NCBI RefSeq assembly: GCF_003471585.1 | Contig: NZ_QRJO01000012.1 | Location: forward strand, 1-54,824 | Direction of reading: 5' to 3' | From: Collinsella sp. AM18-10 | GTDB taxonomy: Bacteria; Actinomycetota; Coriobacteriia; Coriobacteriales; Coriobacteriaceae | DNA length: 54,824 nt | Part shown: piece by piece, positions 1 through 8,864 of the stretch | Layout of the letters: each line of letters begins with the position of its first letter | How positions within the stretch are numbered: position 1 is the first letter of the stretch | The notes under the pieces: model-generated | Seen by the model: the letters and a program-made list of their open reading frames with translations, nothing else | Told to the model about the DNA's origin: nothing | The model's database searches: none | Made by a program: the position numbers and the translations under genes

Positions 1-163
1 CACATGTGCGGGTGAATGTGGGAGGTGTTCGGATAAAGTTGCCAATCAAGGTTCGTTTGAAAAACCATCCCGCCAATGCCTTATCTGTATAGCCCAAATG
101 AGCCGAGCTGCTAGAATATCGAACTGTATGGATAACTATCATTCAACCGTTATGGGAGGATAC

Positions 164-1567
164 GTGAACCGCACCAAAATCGCGCAGCTCTATGCCGATG
201 CCGAGTCGCTCGGTGGCCAGACCGCCACCGTTGCCGGCTGGGTCAAGTCCGTCCGCGACATGAAGAACTTTGGCTTCGTTACACTCAACGACGGCAGCTG
301 CTTCCGCGACCTGCAGGTCGTCATGAACCGCGAGGCGCTCGACAACTACGACGAGATCGCCCATCAAAACGTCTCGGCCGCCCTCATCTGCACCGGCACC
401 GTCAAGCTGACCCCCGATGCGCCCCAGCCCTTCGAGCTTTCTGCCGCCTCCATCGAGGTCGAGGGCACGAGTGCCCCGGATTACCCGCTGCAGAAGAAGC
501 GCGCAACCGTCGAGTTCCTGCGCACCCAGCAGCACCTGCGCCCGCGCACCAACCTGTTCCGCGCCGTGTTCCGCATCCGCTCTGTCGCGGCTGCCGCCAT
601 CCACCGCTTCTTCCAGGAGCAGGGCTTTGTCTACGTCAACACCCCCATCATCACCACGAGTGACTGCGAGGGCGCCGGCGAGATGTTCCGCGTGACCACG
701 CTCGACCCCCAAAACCCGCCCCTCACCGAGGCCGGCGAGGTCGACTGGAGTCAGGACTTCTTTGGCAAGCATGCGAGCCTCACCGTTTCCGGCCAGCTCA
801 ATGCCGAAAACTTTGCCATGGCCTTTGGCGACGTGTACACCTTTGGCCCCACCTTCCGCGCCGAAAACTCCAACACCACGCGCCATGCCGCCGAGTTTTG
901 GATGATTGAGCCCGAAATGGCCTTCGCCGACCTCAACGACTACATGGACAACGCTGAGGCCATGCTCAAGTACGTCCTTAAGGACGTCATGGCCACCTGC
1001 CCCGACGAGCTCAATATGCTCAACAAGTTTGTGGACAAGGGTCTGCTCGAGCGCCTAGACCATGTCGCCAACTCCGACTTTGCCCGCGTCACCTATACCG
1101 AGGCCGTCGAAATCCTGGAGCAGGCCGTCGCCGCCGGTCACAAGTTTGACTATCCCGTGAGCTGGGGCATCGACCTGCAAACCGAGCACGAGCGTTTCCT
1201 GACCGAGGAGCACTTTAAGCGCCCGACCTTCGTAACCGACTACCCGGCCGAGATCAAGGCTTTCTACATGCGCATGAACGAGGACGGCAAGACCGTCGCC
1301 GCCGCCGACTGTCTGGTTCCCGGTATCGGCGAGATTATCGGCGGATCCCAGCGCGAGGAGCGCCTGGATCTGCTCGAGGCCCGCATCAAGGACCTGGGTA
1401 TGAATCCCGAGCAGTACAAGTACTACCTTGACCTGCGCCGCTACGGTTCCTGCAAGCACGCCGGCTACGGTCTGGGCTTCGAGCGCTTGGTGATGTACCT
1501 CACCGGCGTGGGCAACATCCGCGACGTCCTGCCGCACCCGCGCACCGTGGGCAACGCCGACTTCTAA
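164..1567 (+). CDS. asnS: asparaginyl-tRNA synthetase
   Basis: Class IIb aminoacyl-tRNA synthetase that charges tRNA-Asn with asparagine in the cytoplasm. The N-terminal OB-fold anticodon-binding domain (about residues 15-110) contains [16 protein letters not shown]. The class II catalytic core follows, with motif 2 around [21 protein letters not shown] and motif 3 [13 protein letters not shown] near the C-terminus. At 467 aa it has the usual bacterial AsnRS length. The reading frame is open further upstream to an ATG at 98, but I chose the GTG at 164 because a strong GGGAGGA sits 6 bases before it and the OB domain then begins at the expected distance. It is monocistronic here, followed by a strong terminator. 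Confidence 0.95.
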   Translation: MNRTKIAQLYADAESLGGQTATVAGWVKSVRDMKNFGFVTLNDGSCFRDLQVVMNREALDNYDEIAHQNVSAALICTGTVKLTPDAPQPFELSAASIEVEGTSAPDYPLQKKRATVEFLRTQQHLRPRTNLFRAVFRIRSVAAAAIHRFFQEQGFVYVNTPIITTSDCEGAGEMFRVTTLDPQNPPLTEAGEVDWSQDFFGKHASLTVSGQLNAENFAMAFGDVYTFGPTFRAENSNTTRHAAEFWMIEPEMAFADLNDYMDNAEAMLKYVLKDVMATCPDELNMLNKFVDKGLLERLDHVANSDFARVTYTEAVEILEQAVAAGHKFDYPVSWGIDLQTEHERFLTEEHFKRPTFVTDYPAEIKAFYMRMNEDGKTVAAADCLVPGIGEIIGGSQREERLDLLEARIKDLGMNPEQYKYYLDLRRYGSCKHAGYGLGFERLVMYLTGVGNIRDVLPHPRTVGNADF

Positions 1568-1612
1568 TCGTCGGGCACTAGCTCGCGTCGCCACGCGCAA
1601 CGCTCATCGCAC

Positions 1613-1648
1613 AAGCGCCTCTCGACATCGGCCGAGAGGCGCTTTTTT
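1613..1648 (+). terminator. intrinsic terminator after asnS
   Basis: A 12-bp perfect stem (arms 1613-1624 and 1633-1644) with an 8-base loop, running into six T residues. It sits 45 bases after the asnS stop. Confidence 0.9.
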
Positions 1649-1822
1649 CAACAGCAGCCGTCAAGCTTTTGGCAAGGTTTTGGTCAGTTAGGCAGGGTTG
1701 TTGAAAACTCGACCCGCCGTTTGCCGGCAACCATCGACCGTCCAAGGCGCCACGTGTCCTTGGCCAGGTTCCGCGCCCTAGGCTCTGATCTGCCATCACC
1801 AAAAAGAAAGGACGTGGGCACT

Positions 1823-2611
1823 ATGACCGAAGCCGTTGTTGAAAACTACGAGACCACGACCAGGGGCTCCGCCTCGATGGCAGCCTATCGCGCCGTACGC
1901 ATCCTGCAGCTTTTGAGCGAGAACACCGGCGAGGACAAGGCGCTGCTTTCCGACGAGCTGGTCGAGCTCCTCGCCCATCCCGACGACCCCGCCCGCATGC
2001 CCATCTCAGCGGCACGCCGCAGCATCTATACCTCGATATCCGCACTTCGTCACGCCGGATACGAAATCGACTATAAACGCGGCGTGGGCTATCGGCTCCT
2101 CACCCGCCCGCTTGCTGACGAGGAGATCATACGGCTCCATGGCATGGTCATGCGCAACCGATCGACGCCCATAGCCATTCGAAAAAGCATGGCGCAGCAC
2201 CTGGTCGCCATGGCGAGCGCCGATGTTCGCGGCTATCTCGATATGCCCGAACCGACACCGGCCGCCAACGACGTGCCCATCAAGACAGCGCGTCCGCACG
2301 CCAAGCGTATCGACACGTGCGAGCTCGTCGAACAGGCCATCGACCATGGAACAACTGTCAGCTTTGATATCTCAAACGTCCTGACCCGAGGCGAAACCGA
2401 GGTGGTGCGGATGACGGTCCGGCCCTTTGCCATCAGGCAGCGCGATGGCGTCTCGTATCTGCTGGGAACGGTCTACAACACCCGAGGCGCCGACGATACC
2501 CTGCGCACCGTTGAGGTCAGCCGCATGAGAAACGTCAGCACGCGTTTGCTCGACGGCAAGAAACTCTTTGCCGCGCTAGACGAAGAAGACAGCCCCGCGC
2601 CCGCAGCGTAA
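1823..2611 (+). CDS. WYL-domain-like transcriptional regulator
   Basis: Probable DNA-binding regulator of 262 aa. Residues about 18-85 (AYRAVRILQLLSEN, then RRSIYTSISALRHAGYEIDY and RGVGYRL) look like a DeoR-type winged helix in which the helix pair is followed by a wing. The C-terminal part (VRPFAIRQRDGVSYLLGTVYN and a following VEVSRMRNVS) resembles a WYL ligand-binding domain, a fold that often senses nucleotides or metabolites. The start is set at the ATG at 1823, which has an AAAGGA site upstream; the frame is open back to 1721 but has no ribosome site there. The ligand and target are unknown. It lies upstream of the ABC importer on the same strand, but an independent promoter separates them, so co-regulation is only a possibility. 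Confidence 0.65.
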   Translation: MTEAVVENYETTTRGSASMAAYRAVRILQLLSENTGEDKALLSDELVELLAHPDDPARMPISAARRSIYTSISALRHAGYEIDYKRGVGYRLLTRPLADEEIIRLHGMVMRNRSTPIAIRKSMAQHLVAMASADVRGYLDMPEPTPAANDVPIKTARPHAKRIDTCELVEQAIDHGTTVSFDISNVLTRGETEVVRMTVRPFAIRQRDGVSYLLGTVYNTRGADDTLRTVEVSRMRNVSTRLLDGKKLFAALDEEDSPAPAA

Positions 2612-2691
2612 GCCGCAGCGTAAGCCCCGTTACCGTCCGTCGTTTCTCAGCACCGCCCATCCGGTTCAGTATTAAAAAACCCGCCAGGTTA

Positions 2692-2719
2692 TTGTAAAAA
2701 TGGACATCGGCGTTACTAT
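2692..2719 (+). promoter_or_regulatory. candidate sigma-70 promoter for the ABC importer
   Basis: TTGTAA (2692-2697), a 16-base spacer and TACTAT (2714-2719), about 65 bases before the lipoprotein start. A short hairpin (CACTTTTTCCTAGTG) follows in the leader. Confidence 0.45.
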
Positions 2720-2782
2720 AGTCCCACTTGCACTTTTTCCTAGTGCAGTGTTTCCAGCCATTTTTACACTGGGGGTAATGAT

Positions 2783-3763
2783 ATGAAGGGCATCACCATC
2801 AGCCGCAGGAGCCTTCTTGTCTCCGCTGGCCTGCTCGCGCTCGCTCCGCTCGCCGGATGCGGCGGCAACTCTGGTTCCGGCTCCGCTGCCGCCGGTTCCG
2901 ACTACACCATCGGCGTTCTGCAGCTCACCGAGCACTCCGCGCTCGATGCCGCCAACGACGGCTTCGTCAAGGCCATCAAGAAGAGCGGCCTCAAGGTCAA
3001 GATCGACCAGAAGAACGCCCAGAACGACCAGTCCACGTGTAAGTCCATTGCCGACAAGTTCGTAGGCGACGGCGTCAACCTGATCTACGCCATCGCTACG
3101 CCCGCCGCGCAGGCTGCCGCCGGCGCCACCGCTGATATCCCCATCGTTGGCTGCGCCATCACCGACTACGCCGCTTCCGGCCTGGTCCAGGACAACGACA
3201 AGCCCGGCACCAACGTCACGGGCGCTTCCGACCTCACCCCGGTCGCCGAGCAGCTCGAGATGATGCAGAAGGTCCTGCCCGACGTTAAGAAGGTCGGCCT
3301 GCTCTACTGCACCGCCGAGTCCAACTCCGACGTCCAGATCAAGGCCGCCAAGAAGGAACTCGACAAGCTGGGCCTCGAGTACACTGACTTCACCGTCTCG
3401 AGCTCCAACGAGATTCAGTCCGTCGTCGAGTCTGCCGTGGGCAAGGTCGACGCGCTCTACTCCCCCACCGACAACACCATCGCCGCGGGCGCCTCGCAAG
3501 TCGGCCAGATCTGCAAGGAGAACAAGCTCCCCTTTGTGACTGGCGAGGAGGGCATGTGCAAGGCCGGCGGTCTGTTCACCCTCTCCATCAACTATGAGGA
3601 CCTGGGCTACGCTGCAGGCGAGATGGCCGTCAAGATCTTGAAGGGCGAGGCCAAGCCCGAGGATATGCCGATTGAGCAACTCTCGAGCAAGGACCTGGTC
3701 GTCGTCAAAAACGACGAGATGGCCGAGGCTCTGGGTATCGACCTTTCCGCTCTGGACGCGTAG
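2783..3763 (+). CDS. ABC transporter substrate-binding lipoprotein, TrpX-like
   Basis: Extracellular solute-binding lipoprotein of 326 aa for the importer encoded by the next two genes. The N-terminus has basic residues (SRRS), a hydrophobic stretch and a lipobox LAGC with the lipidated Cys at residue 26. A Gly/Ser-rich linker follows, then a type-1 periplasmic-binding fold beginning TIGVLQLTEHSALDAANDGF. That opening is characteristic of the ABC_sub_bind family (PF04392), whose TrpX members are thought to carry tryptophan, tyrosine or related compounds. A GGGGGT ribosome site precedes the ATG. The substrate cannot be read from the sequence, and no T-box leader is visible upstream, so the aromatic amino acid assignment rests only on family membership. 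Confidence 0.85.
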   Translation: MKGITISRRSLLVSAGLLALAPLAGCGGNSGSGSAAAGSDYTIGVLQLTEHSALDAANDGFVKAIKKSGLKVKIDQKNAQNDQSTCKSIADKFVGDGVNLIYAIATPAAQAAAGATADIPIVGCAITDYAASGLVQDNDKPGTNVTGASDLTPVAEQLEMMQKVLPDVKKVGLLYCTAESNSDVQIKAAKKELDKLGLEYTDFTVSSSNEIQSVVESAVGKVDALYSPTDNTIAAGASQVGQICKENKLPFVTGEEGMCKAGGLFTLSINYEDLGYAAGEMAVKILKGEAKPEDMPIEQLSSKDLVVVKNDEMAEALGIDLSALDA

Positions 3764-3834
3764 CGCCATGCGCGGTAACGCGTCTAGGGCCCGCACGCGC
3801 GCCACTACTGCGTTATTCAATATCTGAGTCATTG

Positions 3835-3863
3835 GGGCGAACGCTAAAGACCGGCGTTCGCCC
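3835..3863 (+). terminator. hairpin between binding-protein and permease genes
   Basis: A perfect 10-bp stem (3835-3844 with 3854-3863) and a 9-base loop, followed only by a weak T-rich stretch (TGCTTGTTTC). Its place between the lipoprotein and permease genes suggests partial termination or 3'-end stabilisation, which would make the binding protein more abundant than the membrane parts. This is an inference. Confidence 0.5.
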
Positions 3864-3967
3864 TGCTTGTTTCAGGTAAAACAAAACGTCTGTCCACCGC
3901 TCTTTTATGCATTGGTACCGCTATTATGGAAAATCACGTGTCCACCCTATCCTAGGAGGTATGAAGC

Positions 3968-4891
3968 ATGCTCATTGCATTGCAGGGCGCCGTTTCGCAG
4001 GGCGTCCTCTGGGGCATCATGGTGCTCGGCGTGTTTATCACGTTCCGCCTGCTCGACATCCCCGATATGACCTGCGACGGCAGCTTTGCCCTCGGCGGCT
4101 GTGTTTGCGCCGTGCTCATCGTCAATAACAACGTCGACCCGCTGCTCGCCGTGCTGGCCGGCATGTGCGCCGGCGCCATCGCGGGCGCGGTCACGGGCAT
4201 CTTGACCACCGTTTTTGAGATTCCTGCAATCCTCGCCGGAATCCTTACGCAGATCAGTCTGTGGTCCATCAACCTGCGCATCATGGGCAAATCCAACACG
4301 CCCATCCTTGCCAAGGGCACCATCTTCTCATCCGTCAGCCACATGACGGGCCTGCCGCAGTCCACCGTTGCCATCATCCTGGGCATTGTGCTGGCCGTGG
4401 CCATCGTCGCCATCCTGTACTGGTTCTTTGGCACCGAGATCGGCTCGGCGCTGCGTGCCACCGGCAACAACGAGTACATGATCCGCGCCCTGGGCGTCAA
4501 CACCAACTCCACCAAGATGATTGCCCTCGTGCTCTCCAACGCCCTTATCGGCCTTTCGGGTGCGCTCATCTGCCAGAGCCAGAAGTACGCTGACATTGGC
4601 ATGGGCACCGGCGCCATCGTTATCGGTCTTGCCGCCATTGTTATCGGCGAGGTGCTCGGCCGCCTGCTGCCCGGCGGTCTGACGCAGTTTAGCGTCCGCC
4701 TGGCCTCCGCCGTCTTTGGCTCTGTGGTGTACTTCCTCATTCGCGCCATCGTGTTGCAGCTGGGCATGGACGCCAACGACATGAAGCTGCTCTCCGCCGT
4801 AATCGTTGCCGTGGCCCTGTGCGTGCCCGTGGTTTGGGAGCGTTATAAGCTCCGCAGCTCCTACACGAGGGGAGATGAGGCAGATGCTTAA
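3968..4891 (+). CDS. ABC transporter permease, TrpY-like
   Basis: Integral membrane permease of 307 aa, with about eight to nine hydrophobic segments spread over its length. The sequences FRLLDIPDMTCDGSFALGG near the N-terminus and GTEIGSALRATGNNEYMIRALG in the cytoplasmic loop are typical of the branched-chain/TrpY-type permease family. The loop segment is the likely coupling region to the ATPase. An excellent AGGAGGT lies 7 bases before the ATG at 3968. An out-of-frame ATG at 3961 also lies close to the ribosome site but does not fit this protein. The gene overlaps the ATPase gene by 8 bases, indicating translational coupling. Confidence 0.85.
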   Translation: MLIALQGAVSQGVLWGIMVLGVFITFRLLDIPDMTCDGSFALGGCVCAVLIVNNNVDPLLAVLAGMCAGAIAGAVTGILTTVFEIPAILAGILTQISLWSINLRIMGKSNTPILAKGTIFSSVSHMTGLPQSTVAIILGIVLAVAIVAILYWFFGTEIGSALRATGNNEYMIRALGVNTNSTKMIALVLSNALIGLSGALICQSQKYADIGMGTGAIVIGLAAIVIGEVLGRLLPGGLTQFSVRLASAVFGSVVYFLIRAIVLQLGMDANDMKLLSAVIVAVALCVPVVWERYKLRSSYTRGDEADA

Positions 4892-5678
4892 GCTCTCGCA
4901 CGTCAAAAAGACCTTTAACAAAGGCACCGTCACCGAGAAGCGCGCACTCACCGGCGTCGACCTTACCCTGAATGATGGCGACTTTGTAACCGTGATTGGC
5001 GGCAACGGCGCTGGCAAGTCCACGCTGCTCAACATGATCGCCGGCGTATATCCGCTCGATTCGGGCGTTATCGAGCTCGACAGCACCGACATCTCGCGTC
5101 TGAGTGAGTCGCAGCGCGCCAAGTACCTGGGCCGTGTGTTCCAGGACCCCATGCGCGGCACCGCAGCCGACATGCAAATTGCCGAGAACCTGGCCCTCGC
5201 CAAGCGCCGCGGCCAGCGCCGCGGTCTTTCGTGGGGCGTCACCAAGGCCGAGAAGGACGAGTACGTTAAGCTGCTCAAGCGCTTGGACCTCGGCCTGGAC
5301 ACGCGCCTCAACGCCAAGGTCGGCCTGCTCTCGGGCGGTCAGCGCCAAGCACTCACCCTGCTGATGGCCACGCTCACCAAGCCGCGCCTGCTGCTGCTCG
5401 ACGAGCACACGGCGGCCCTCGACCCCAAGACGGCATCGAAGGTGCTCAATCTGACCGAGGAGATTGTCGACGAGAACCACCTGACCACGCTCATGGTCAC
5501 GCACAACATGAATGACGCCATCCGTCTGGGCAATCGCCTGATCATGATGCACGAGGGCCACGTTATCTACGACGTGGCGGGCGACGAGAAGAAGTCGCTC
5601 ACCGTCGCCGACCTGCTGCAGAAGTTCGAGGAGGTCTCGGGCGGCGAGCTCGCCAACGACCGCATGCTGCTGAGCTAA
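4884..5678 (+). CDS. ABC transporter ATP-binding protein, TrpZ-like
   Basis: Cytoplasmic ATPase of 264 aa that powers the importer. Walker A is GGNGAGKST (residues 39-47), the Q-loop region is VFQDPMRG, the signature is LSGGQRQAL, and Walker B is LLLLDEHTAALDP followed by the switch His in MVTHNM. The ATG at 4884 is preferred: it begins MLKLSHVKKTF, the standard ABC opening, whereas the frame further upstream lies inside the permease gene. An in-frame ATG at 4875 is an alternative. It ends at a strong hairpin terminator. The three genes together form a complete importer with a single binding protein, a homodimeric permease and a homodimeric ATPase. Confidence 0.88.
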   Translation: MLKLSHVKKTFNKGTVTEKRALTGVDLTLNDGDFVTVIGGNGAGKSTLLNMIAGVYPLDSGVIELDSTDISRLSESQRAKYLGRVFQDPMRGTAADMQIAENLALAKRRGQRRGLSWGVTKAEKDEYVKLLKRLDLGLDTRLNAKVGLLSGGQRQALTLLMATLTKPRLLLLDEHTAALDPKTASKVLNLTEEIVDENHLTTLMVTHNMNDAIRLGNRLIMMHEGHVIYDVAGDEKKSLTVADLLQKFEEVSGGELANDRMLLS

Positions 5679-5717
5679 AACCTGCCAATAAGGGACAGGT
5701 TTATTTTGGCAGGTTTT
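5677..5717 (+). terminator. terminator of the ABC operon, repeat family D copy 1
   Basis: A perfect 12-bp stem (5677-5688 with 5706-5717) whose descending arm ends in TTTT. The loop contains GGGACAGG. Related sequences occur at 6789-6829 and, reversed, at 47795-47838, so the terminator belongs to a dispersed family. Confidence 0.85.
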
Positions 5718-5732
5718 ATCTGCGCAAACGTC

Positions 5733-5772
5733 AAAACCGCCGCAAAGGAACAGATACCTTTGCGACGGTTTT
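5733..5772. repeat. intergenic hairpin, terminator-like
   Basis: A 16-bp stem with one mismatch (5733-5748 with 5757-5772) built around GCAAAGG/CCTTTGC, ending in TTTT. It lies just behind the previous terminator and may be a second, redundant terminator or a REP-like unit. Confidence 0.6.
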
Positions 5773-5835
5773 CGCATATCATGTCGATAATCCAGCGTCA
5801 GCAGGAACCACTGGTTAAGAACTAAGGAAACTGCC

Positions 5836-5940
5836 ATGAGAAGACTCCTTCCCCGTCTTGCTTGACCGCCGCACTCCTTGCCGGCGTGCTCGCCGGCGGC
5901 CCAGCTTACGCCACCGCGGCCACCCCATCTCAAGTTATCG
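5836..5940 (+). pseudogene. remnant of a secreted-protein gene (signal peptide stub)
   Basis: An ATG at 5836 with AAGGAAA upstream begins MRRLLPRLA and then meets TGA. One base shift later the sequence continues as TAALLAGVLAGGPAYATAAT, a plausible remainder of a signal peptide with an AYA cleavage site. The coding sense then runs directly into a terminator. This looks like a gene whose body was deleted and whose start then frameshifted. The reading as a remnant is an inference from the signal-peptide character; no homolog is recognised. Confidence 0.4.
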
Positions 5941-5970
5941 GCCCGTCCGATGTGATCGGACGGGCTTTTT
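5941..5970 (+). terminator. intrinsic terminator
   Basis: A perfect 11-bp stem (5941-5951 with 5955-5965), a 3-base loop and five T residues. It probably belonged to the gene whose stub lies just upstream. Confidence 0.85.
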
Positions 5971-6012
5971 GGTGGGTATCATGGTTGGACGATCATTAGG
6001 AGGTTTCCCTAC

Positions 6013-6792
6013 ATGGAATTGTTTGAGCCGATTCTTCATTTCTTTGCACAACGATGGGTCCACAACATCATCTGGGCAGGTATCTTGGCCATCGGCACCG
6101 CCGTTGCCGCCAAGGTCGCGTCCAAGACCCTGCGCCACCTGCTTAACCGCGACGATAACCCACTCCCTTCATCCAGCATCTTCATCAACATCGCGCGCGC
6201 CGTCATATGGACGATCGGCGGCAGCTTTATCCTCGACAACTGCTTTGGCATTAACGCAAACGCCCTCGTCGCCGCTCTTGGCGTCGGCGGCATCGCCATC
6301 TCGCTCGGCTTTCAGGACACGCTGTCAAACCTCATCGGCGGCATGCAAGTGACCTTTATGGGCATCATCAAGCCCGGCGACAATATCGAGGTCGGCGGCG
6401 TGTCGGGCGTGGTCCAGGACATCACTTGGCGCCACACGACCATCGAGGACGCCTGCGGACAGACCATCATCGTCCCCAACTCCAACATCTCCAAGAACAC
6501 ACTCGTGCACCTCATGCCCTTTGGACGCGTTGTCGTTCCCGTCGCGGTGAAGGACACGTCAAAGTGGGACTCGCTCGATGCGCTGGCAGACGAGCTCGCC
6601 TGTGCCACCAAGGTCGCCGTTTCACCCATCTCGGGCTTTGACAAGGAACCCTACGTGCTCTTTAGCGAGATCGGCGACTTTGGCATTAAGGGTAAGATCA
6701 TCTTTATCGTCAGTGACGACAGCACCACCTTTACGGCAGCCGACGCCTGCATCCGCGCCATCGCCCCCATCATTGCCCAACCCACCAAATAA
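6013..6792 (+). CDS. small-conductance mechanosensitive ion channel (MscS family)
   Basis: Membrane channel of 259 aa that opens on hypo-osmotic shock. Two to three hydrophobic segments lie in residues about 13-105. The pore-lining TM3 region is rich in Gly and Ala (VAALGVGGIAISLGFQDT), followed by SNLIGGMQVTF and the conserved beta-domain start GIIKPGDNIEV. TIIVPNSNISKNT is the usual MscS signature. It is close in size to E. coli MscS (286 aa). AGGAGG precedes the ATG with good spacing. It is a single gene, bracketed by terminators. Confidence 0.88.
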   Translation: MELFEPILHFFAQRWVHNIIWAGILAIGTAVAAKVASKTLRHLLNRDDNPLPSSSIFINIARAVIWTIGGSFILDNCFGINANALVAALGVGGIAISLGFQDTLSNLIGGMQVTFMGIIKPGDNIEVGGVSGVVQDITWRHTTIEDACGQTIIVPNSNISKNTLVHLMPFGRVVVPVAVKDTSKWDSLDALADELACATKVAVSPISGFDKEPYVLFSEIGDFGIKGKIIFIVSDDSTTFTAADACIRAIAPIIAQPTK

Positions 6793-6829
6793 GGACAGGT
6801 TTATTTAGGCTGGTTTTATCTGGGCAAAT
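6789..6829. repeat. repeat family D copy 2 (decayed)
   Basis: Shares AAGGACAGGTTTATTT and GGTTTTATCTG with the element at 5677-5726, but the left arm of the stem has diverged, so the hairpin is weak. It begins at the stop codon of the MscS gene. Confidence 0.6.
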
Positions 6830-6944
6830 GAGCGGTTTATTTCTCAATGGCCCAGCCGCCCTTTACGAGCTGCCCCTTTTCGAGCGACCGAGACGATGGT
6901 ACCATGGTTCATATAGTTGTTTAAACGACTAAGGGAGCAAAACT

Positions 6945-8864
6945 ATGGAAGAGGCCTATCGTCAAGCACGCAAGCGCGGCGAGCAAGGACGTCGACGCGC
7001 CATTAGTCAAAGCGAGCATCCGTATCTCACGGACCTCGATAGCTTGGTTTCCCAGCTCCCCTTAGGCCAGCGAGAGAATGTCGGCCTGAGAGATATTCCG
7101 CTCGAAATGGTCGTCGGCACGGTTACCAAGGGCCGTCAGTCTGCCTTTTCGTGCAACTTTATGCCCCTGCTGCCGTTTAACACCGAGTTCGCCCGCAAGT
7201 GGTCCAACCTCTACGACATCCAGGTGACCGAGGGCTATCGCGACCCCATCATCGTCACCGAGTTCATGCATCGGTTCTACGTCCAGGAGGGCAACAAGCG
7301 CGTCAGCGTCCTCAAATTCCTGGACGCCCCGACGGTTTCGGCCAAGGTCACCCGCCTCTACCCCGGAAAATGGGATTCCGTCGAAAGTCGCCTGTACGGC
7401 GAGTTCTGCGCGTTTTGGCGCGTCTGCCCCCTATACGAGATCGAGTTCTCGCGCGAGGGAAGCTATGAGACGCTCGCCAAGATGCTCGGCCAGGACCTTG
7501 TCGAAAAGTGGCCACAGAAAAAGGTCGACTACCTGCGCCATACCTTCCTACTCTTTAAACGCGCCTACCTGCGCGCCGGCGGCGACCATCTGGACATTAC
7601 GCCCGCCGACGCCATGCTCGTCTACCTCAACGTGTACAACCAAGACCGTCTACTGGATACGCCGACGGATATCGTCGTAAACCGCCTGTGTAAGATTTGG
7701 CGCGAGCTGGTCATTGCCGGCAAAAATAACGAAGACAAGGTCGATCTTGTCGAAGCACCGAGTGTCGATGAGGAAGAGTCGCCCGCTAAGTCCACCTCCG
7801 GCGTGCTCAACTTCTTTATGGGCAAGACCGTCTATTCGGCGGCCAACCCCCTGCGCATCGCCTTTATCCATGAATTCCCCTGCGCAACGTCGAGCTGGGA
7901 CAGTCTGCACGACCAAGGGCGTCAGTATCTCGATGAGCACTTTGGCGGTATCGTGCGCACCGAGGCGTTCGAGGACTGCCACGATCCGGACGTGTTCTAC
8001 GCCGCCGTGGAAACGGCTGTCAAACATGGAGCTAACGTCATCTTCTCGACCTCGCACCGCCTGATGGAATACACGCTCAGGGCTGCCGTTGAGTATCCCC
8101 AGGTGCGATTCCTCAACTGCTCTATCGGCCTTCCCCACCAAAGCGTGCGTTCGTACTTTGGCAAGATGTACGAGGCCAAGTTCCTCCTGGGCGCCCTTGC
8201 CGCCAGCATGGCGGACAACCACCGCATCGGTTACCACGCGTCGGTCTTCGCCTCGGGCGCGCTCAGTGAAATCAACGCCTTTGCGATTGGCGCCTCGCTA
8301 CTCGACCCCCGCGCGCAAGTTATCCTGACCTGGGGCGATGTGCCCGCCGGAGGCCTTGCCGAGGCCATGTGCCGCGAAGGCGTGAGCGTCATGACCGGCG
8401 CCGATATGTCCAAGTCTCTCGAGGACCCCACCGCCTACGGGCTTCACCGTCTGGTAAACGGCAAGGAAGTTACCGGTATTGCTATGCCGGTATGGAACTG
8501 GGGCCGTTACTACGAACTCATCGTACGCAGCCTACTGCACGGCACATGGGACGAGACCGCCGATGACCAGCAGGTGCGCGCCGTCAACTACTGGTACGGT
8601 ATGAGCTCCGGCGTCATCGATATTCGCTACGCTCCGGGCCTACCCTATCAGACGCGCAAGCTTGTTCAGCTCCTCCGCAATGGCATCGTCGAGGGCTCCA
8701 TCAATCCATTTGGCGGCGAGCTTCATAGCCAAGACGGCGTGGTGCAGATCGAGGGCTTTCCCCCGCTGCCGAGCACGCAAATCGTCGAGATGGACTGGCT
8801 GGCCGACAACGTTATAGGCTCGATTCCGCAGCTCGATAACGAGCCGGAGGTCCGTGCCCTATGA
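6945..8864 (+). CDS. cytosolic BMP-domain protein with ParB-like N-terminus
   Basis: A 639-aa protein with two recognisable parts. Around residues 50-125 is a ParB/sulfiredoxin-like segment ending EGNKRVSVLK (115-124), the position where ParB-type domains carry a G(N/H)xR motif. From about residue 300 (NPLRIAFIHEF) it has a basic membrane protein (BMP, PF02608) ligand-binding fold, with KFLLGALAASMADNHRIGY and a following sugar-binding-protein-like region. BMP domains normally belong to secreted lipoproteins that bind nucleosides, but this protein has no signal peptide or lipobox. It probably acts inside the cell, perhaps as a sensor. Its stop overlaps the next gene (ATGA), so the two are translated together. 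The ligand and role are unknown. Confidence 0.7.
   Translation: MEEAYRQARKRGEQGRRRAISQSEHPYLTDLDSLVSQLPLGQRENVGLRDIPLEMVVGTVTKGRQSAFSCNFMPLLPFNTEFARKWSNLYDIQVTEGYRDPIIVTEFMHRFYVQEGNKRVSVLKFLDAPTVSAKVTRLYPGKWDSVESRLYGEFCAFWRVCPLYEIEFSREGSYETLAKMLGQDLVEKWPQKKVDYLRHTFLLFKRAYLRAGGDHLDITPADAMLVYLNVYNQDRLLDTPTDIVVNRLCKIWRELVIAGKNNEDKVDLVEAPSVDEEESPAKSTSGVLNFFMGKTVYSAANPLRIAFIHEFPCATSSWDSLHDQGRQYLDEHFGGIVRTEAFEDCHDPDVFYAAVETAVKHGANVIFSTSHRLMEYTLRAAVEYPQVRFLNCSIGLPHQSVRSYFGKMYEAKFLLGALAASMADNHRIGYHASVFASGALSEINAFAIGASLLDPRAQVILTWGDVPAGGLAEAMCREGVSVMTGADMSKSLEDPTAYGLHRLVNGKEVTGIAMPVWNWGRYYELIVRSLLHGTWDETADDQQVRAVNYWYGMSSGVIDIRYAPGLPYQTRKLVQLLRNGIVEGSINPFGGELHSQDGVVQIEGFPPLPSTQIVEMDWLADNVIGSIPQLDNEPEVRAL

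Noticed and set aside
2640..2782. T-box leader before the TrpX-like operon
   Set aside because: No specifier stem or T-box consensus is visible; only a promoter and a short hairpin are seen.
2672..3832. 386-codon minus-strand ORF opposite the binding lipoprotein
   Set aside because: Shadow frame; the plus-strand protein has a lipobox and a family fold.
4737..5933. 398-codon minus-strand ORF opposite the ABC ATPase
   Set aside because: Shadow frame; the plus strand has Walker and signature motifs.
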